Source: Flavobacterium indicum GPTSA100-9 = DSM 17447 (GTDB taxonomy: Bacteria > Bacteroidota > Bacteroidia > Flavobacteriales > Flavobacteriaceae). Taken from it: a stretch of DNA of 64,000 nt. The notes beneath the pieces are model-generated. The model was not told the origin of the DNA. It saw nothing but the letters and a program-made list of their open reading frames with translations, and searched no databases. The translations under genes and the position numbers were made by a program. The first letter of the stretch is position 1. Every line of letters begins with the position of its first letter. Positions 63,901 through 64,000 of the stretch are shown piece after piece. The stretch covers positions 310,001 to 374,000 of the forward strand of contig NC_017025.1 of the NCBI RefSeq assembly GCF_000455605.1. Reading direction: 5' to 3'.

Positions 63901-64000
63901 CTGACATCATGTTAACCATTAAGGCAATATTTTCTTTGTTTGAAGCAAACATGGCAAAAAATGCGCCTATCATTTGAAATAAAGGAGCACCTGGTGGATG
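60926..64000 (-). CDS. DUF2723 membrane protein (N-terminus beyond window)
   Basis: The frame is open to the right edge; 9 codons (HPPGAPLFQ) precede the first internal Met at 63973, so the real start is outside and about 1024 residues are visible. HPPGAPLFQMIGAFF is the DUF2723 signature; about ten membrane helices follow, then a large periplasmic part (SLLATDWYIDEMKMKSNESEP, TIGDNDTFPLWYLQE) and a C-terminal helical tail with TPR-like repeats (KALIEEKKFDKAQKIIDIAM). The layout resembles GT-C/O-mannosyltransferase-like proteins; a role in surface glycosylation is plausible but unproven. Confidence 0.87.
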   Translation of the reverse strand, partial: HPPGAPLFQMIGAFFAMFASNKENIALMVNMMSVFSSAFTILFMYWSMTKIIRKISNHVTEWDDNQAKITLGSAMIAALSFTFTDSFWYNAVEAEVYAMGSLFIAVLVWLGLKWEEELDTSRGNKWLVLISLVIGLCFGVHFLSILAIPSIGLLYFFKKYKTITVKSFIIANIIIVAILLFIFKFLLPYTLAFFAKTEIFMVNSLGLPFNSGTIFSFLLIIAFFYFGLNYTKKKGLVQYNTLLLCVLFVLIGFSTWIMLPIRANSNININENKPSDAAEVLAYYNREQYGEQKLFYGSQFSVMYSGLDEETPYVDDKPNYERDPKSGKYIITNNYKNAKQNYDSKHSAFLPRLWSEEHAKNYMTFTKPLEFRINPDAFVDEETGELNEAQMGQMTEIASDFRKQFAAGKIDLDMYDEFLKTYGDYLIIEKPSFSDNIKFMFEYQFGYMYFRYLMWNFVGRQNDLQGNYESLEGNWLSGIPFIDNMLLDNQSELTEDMKNNKARNTYFFLPFILALIGMYFHAKYEWKSFYVLLALFLFTGLALKIYLNERPFEPRERDYALVGSFYVFAMWIGVGVYGIYQSALRYLSPKTAFPVVLGVSLLASPILLANQNWDDHDRSGKYTAVAMAKAYLDSCDKNAILFTIGDNDTFPLWYLQEIEGYRTDVRIVNTSLLATDWYIDEMKMKSNESEPLPISFNHNDYVGDKRNYSLFIERTKDTLLLSEMLDFLKDERSKQEMKNGQFVHYYPSDNIKVKIDRATIIKNKVVNPKYYDSIVPEINLRLKGGALYKNRLMMLDIFNENNWKRPIYFSPGSFGADDYIWMKEYLQLDGMVYKLVPIKTPINEENPYELGYIDTDKMYNNVMKWYWGNSGSDKIYHDPETRKNALSYRGNLSRLTKALIEEKKFDKAQKIIDIAMKNMPINYFEYYTTVEPFADGYYKMNKKTEARSILNQLIKKRQEKLKFFKSQSEKQKSFYRNEILREIELYRSLLYIAKDNEDIEYYNEQRVKFNNYNESMGHYKRENE

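Overview
The window comes from a low-GC Bacteroidota chromosome, most likely Flavobacterium or a close relative in the Flavobacteriaceae. The support is type IX secretion sorting domains (types A and B), TAnnTTTG-type -7 promoter boxes, a GYDIA-family GHMP kinase beside a class II HMG-CoA reductase, DUF6029 and DUF2723 proteins, and an interspersed hairpin repeat of a kind I associate with Flavobacterium genomes.

Left third (1 to about 21,000): an integron-like gene-cassette array. Thirteen attC-like elements, each 123-125 bp, separate mostly single-gene units that nearly all read leftward on the minus strand. Every cassette starts with GTT plus about seven cassette-specific bases, and the complement of those bases recurs at the outer edge of its own attC. 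This is the signature of integron cassettes, where the two R boxes come together on the excised circle. The array ends on the right at a non-homologous inverted-repeat site (19847-19941, attI-like), 27 bp past the stop codon of a 345-aa tyrosine recombinase. That recombinase lacks the extra internal segment that defines IntI integrases. Seen from the recombinase, the cassettes carry: (1) a metallophosphoesterase-STAND ATPase plus a small partner; (2) an Mrr-like nuclease-STAND NTPase; (3) a frameshifted ORF; (4-7) small secreted proteins or lipoproteins, including a YwqK-like repeat protein; (8) an endonuclease/exonuclease/phosphatase-fold enzyme; (9) an unknown cytosolic protein; (10) a small membrane protein; (11) a 4.6-kb cassette with a T9SS-exported alpha/beta-hydrolase and two lipoproteins; (12) a non-coding cassette; (13) a conserved secreted protein; (14) an HpaII-like type II restriction-modification pair, cut off by the left window edge. 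The mix of likely phage-defence and envelope genes resembles sedentary chromosomal integrons, but the recombinase class, the 10-bp end pairing with an invariant purine mismatch at position 11, and promoter-like motifs in attC loops look unusual.

Middle (21,000-36,900): ordinary chromosome. It holds QueD, a 2OG-Fe(II) oxygenase, an enoyl-CoA hydratase, a T9SS type B cell-surface protein, an Omp28-like/TlpA-like/DUF6029 thiol-envelope cluster, a giant outer-membrane protein, a CPBP protease, and mevalonate-pathway genes (GYDIA kinase, HMG-CoA reductase).

Right (36,900-64,000): a 1440-aa hybrid sensor kinase; a peptide-utilisation locus (dipeptidyl peptidase followed by three POT transporters); a thioredoxin-like protein; a ComEC-like protein with LpxB; a serine hydrolase; a DUF3298 protein; a PnuC-like transporter; DNA polymerase I; a membrane metallophosphoesterase; a CXXC-less thioredoxin-fold protein; a polysaccharide deacetylase; and the C-terminal part of a DUF2723 membrane protein running off the right edge. 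Rho-independent terminators follow several of these genes. I saw no rRNA, tRNA or CRISPR array.
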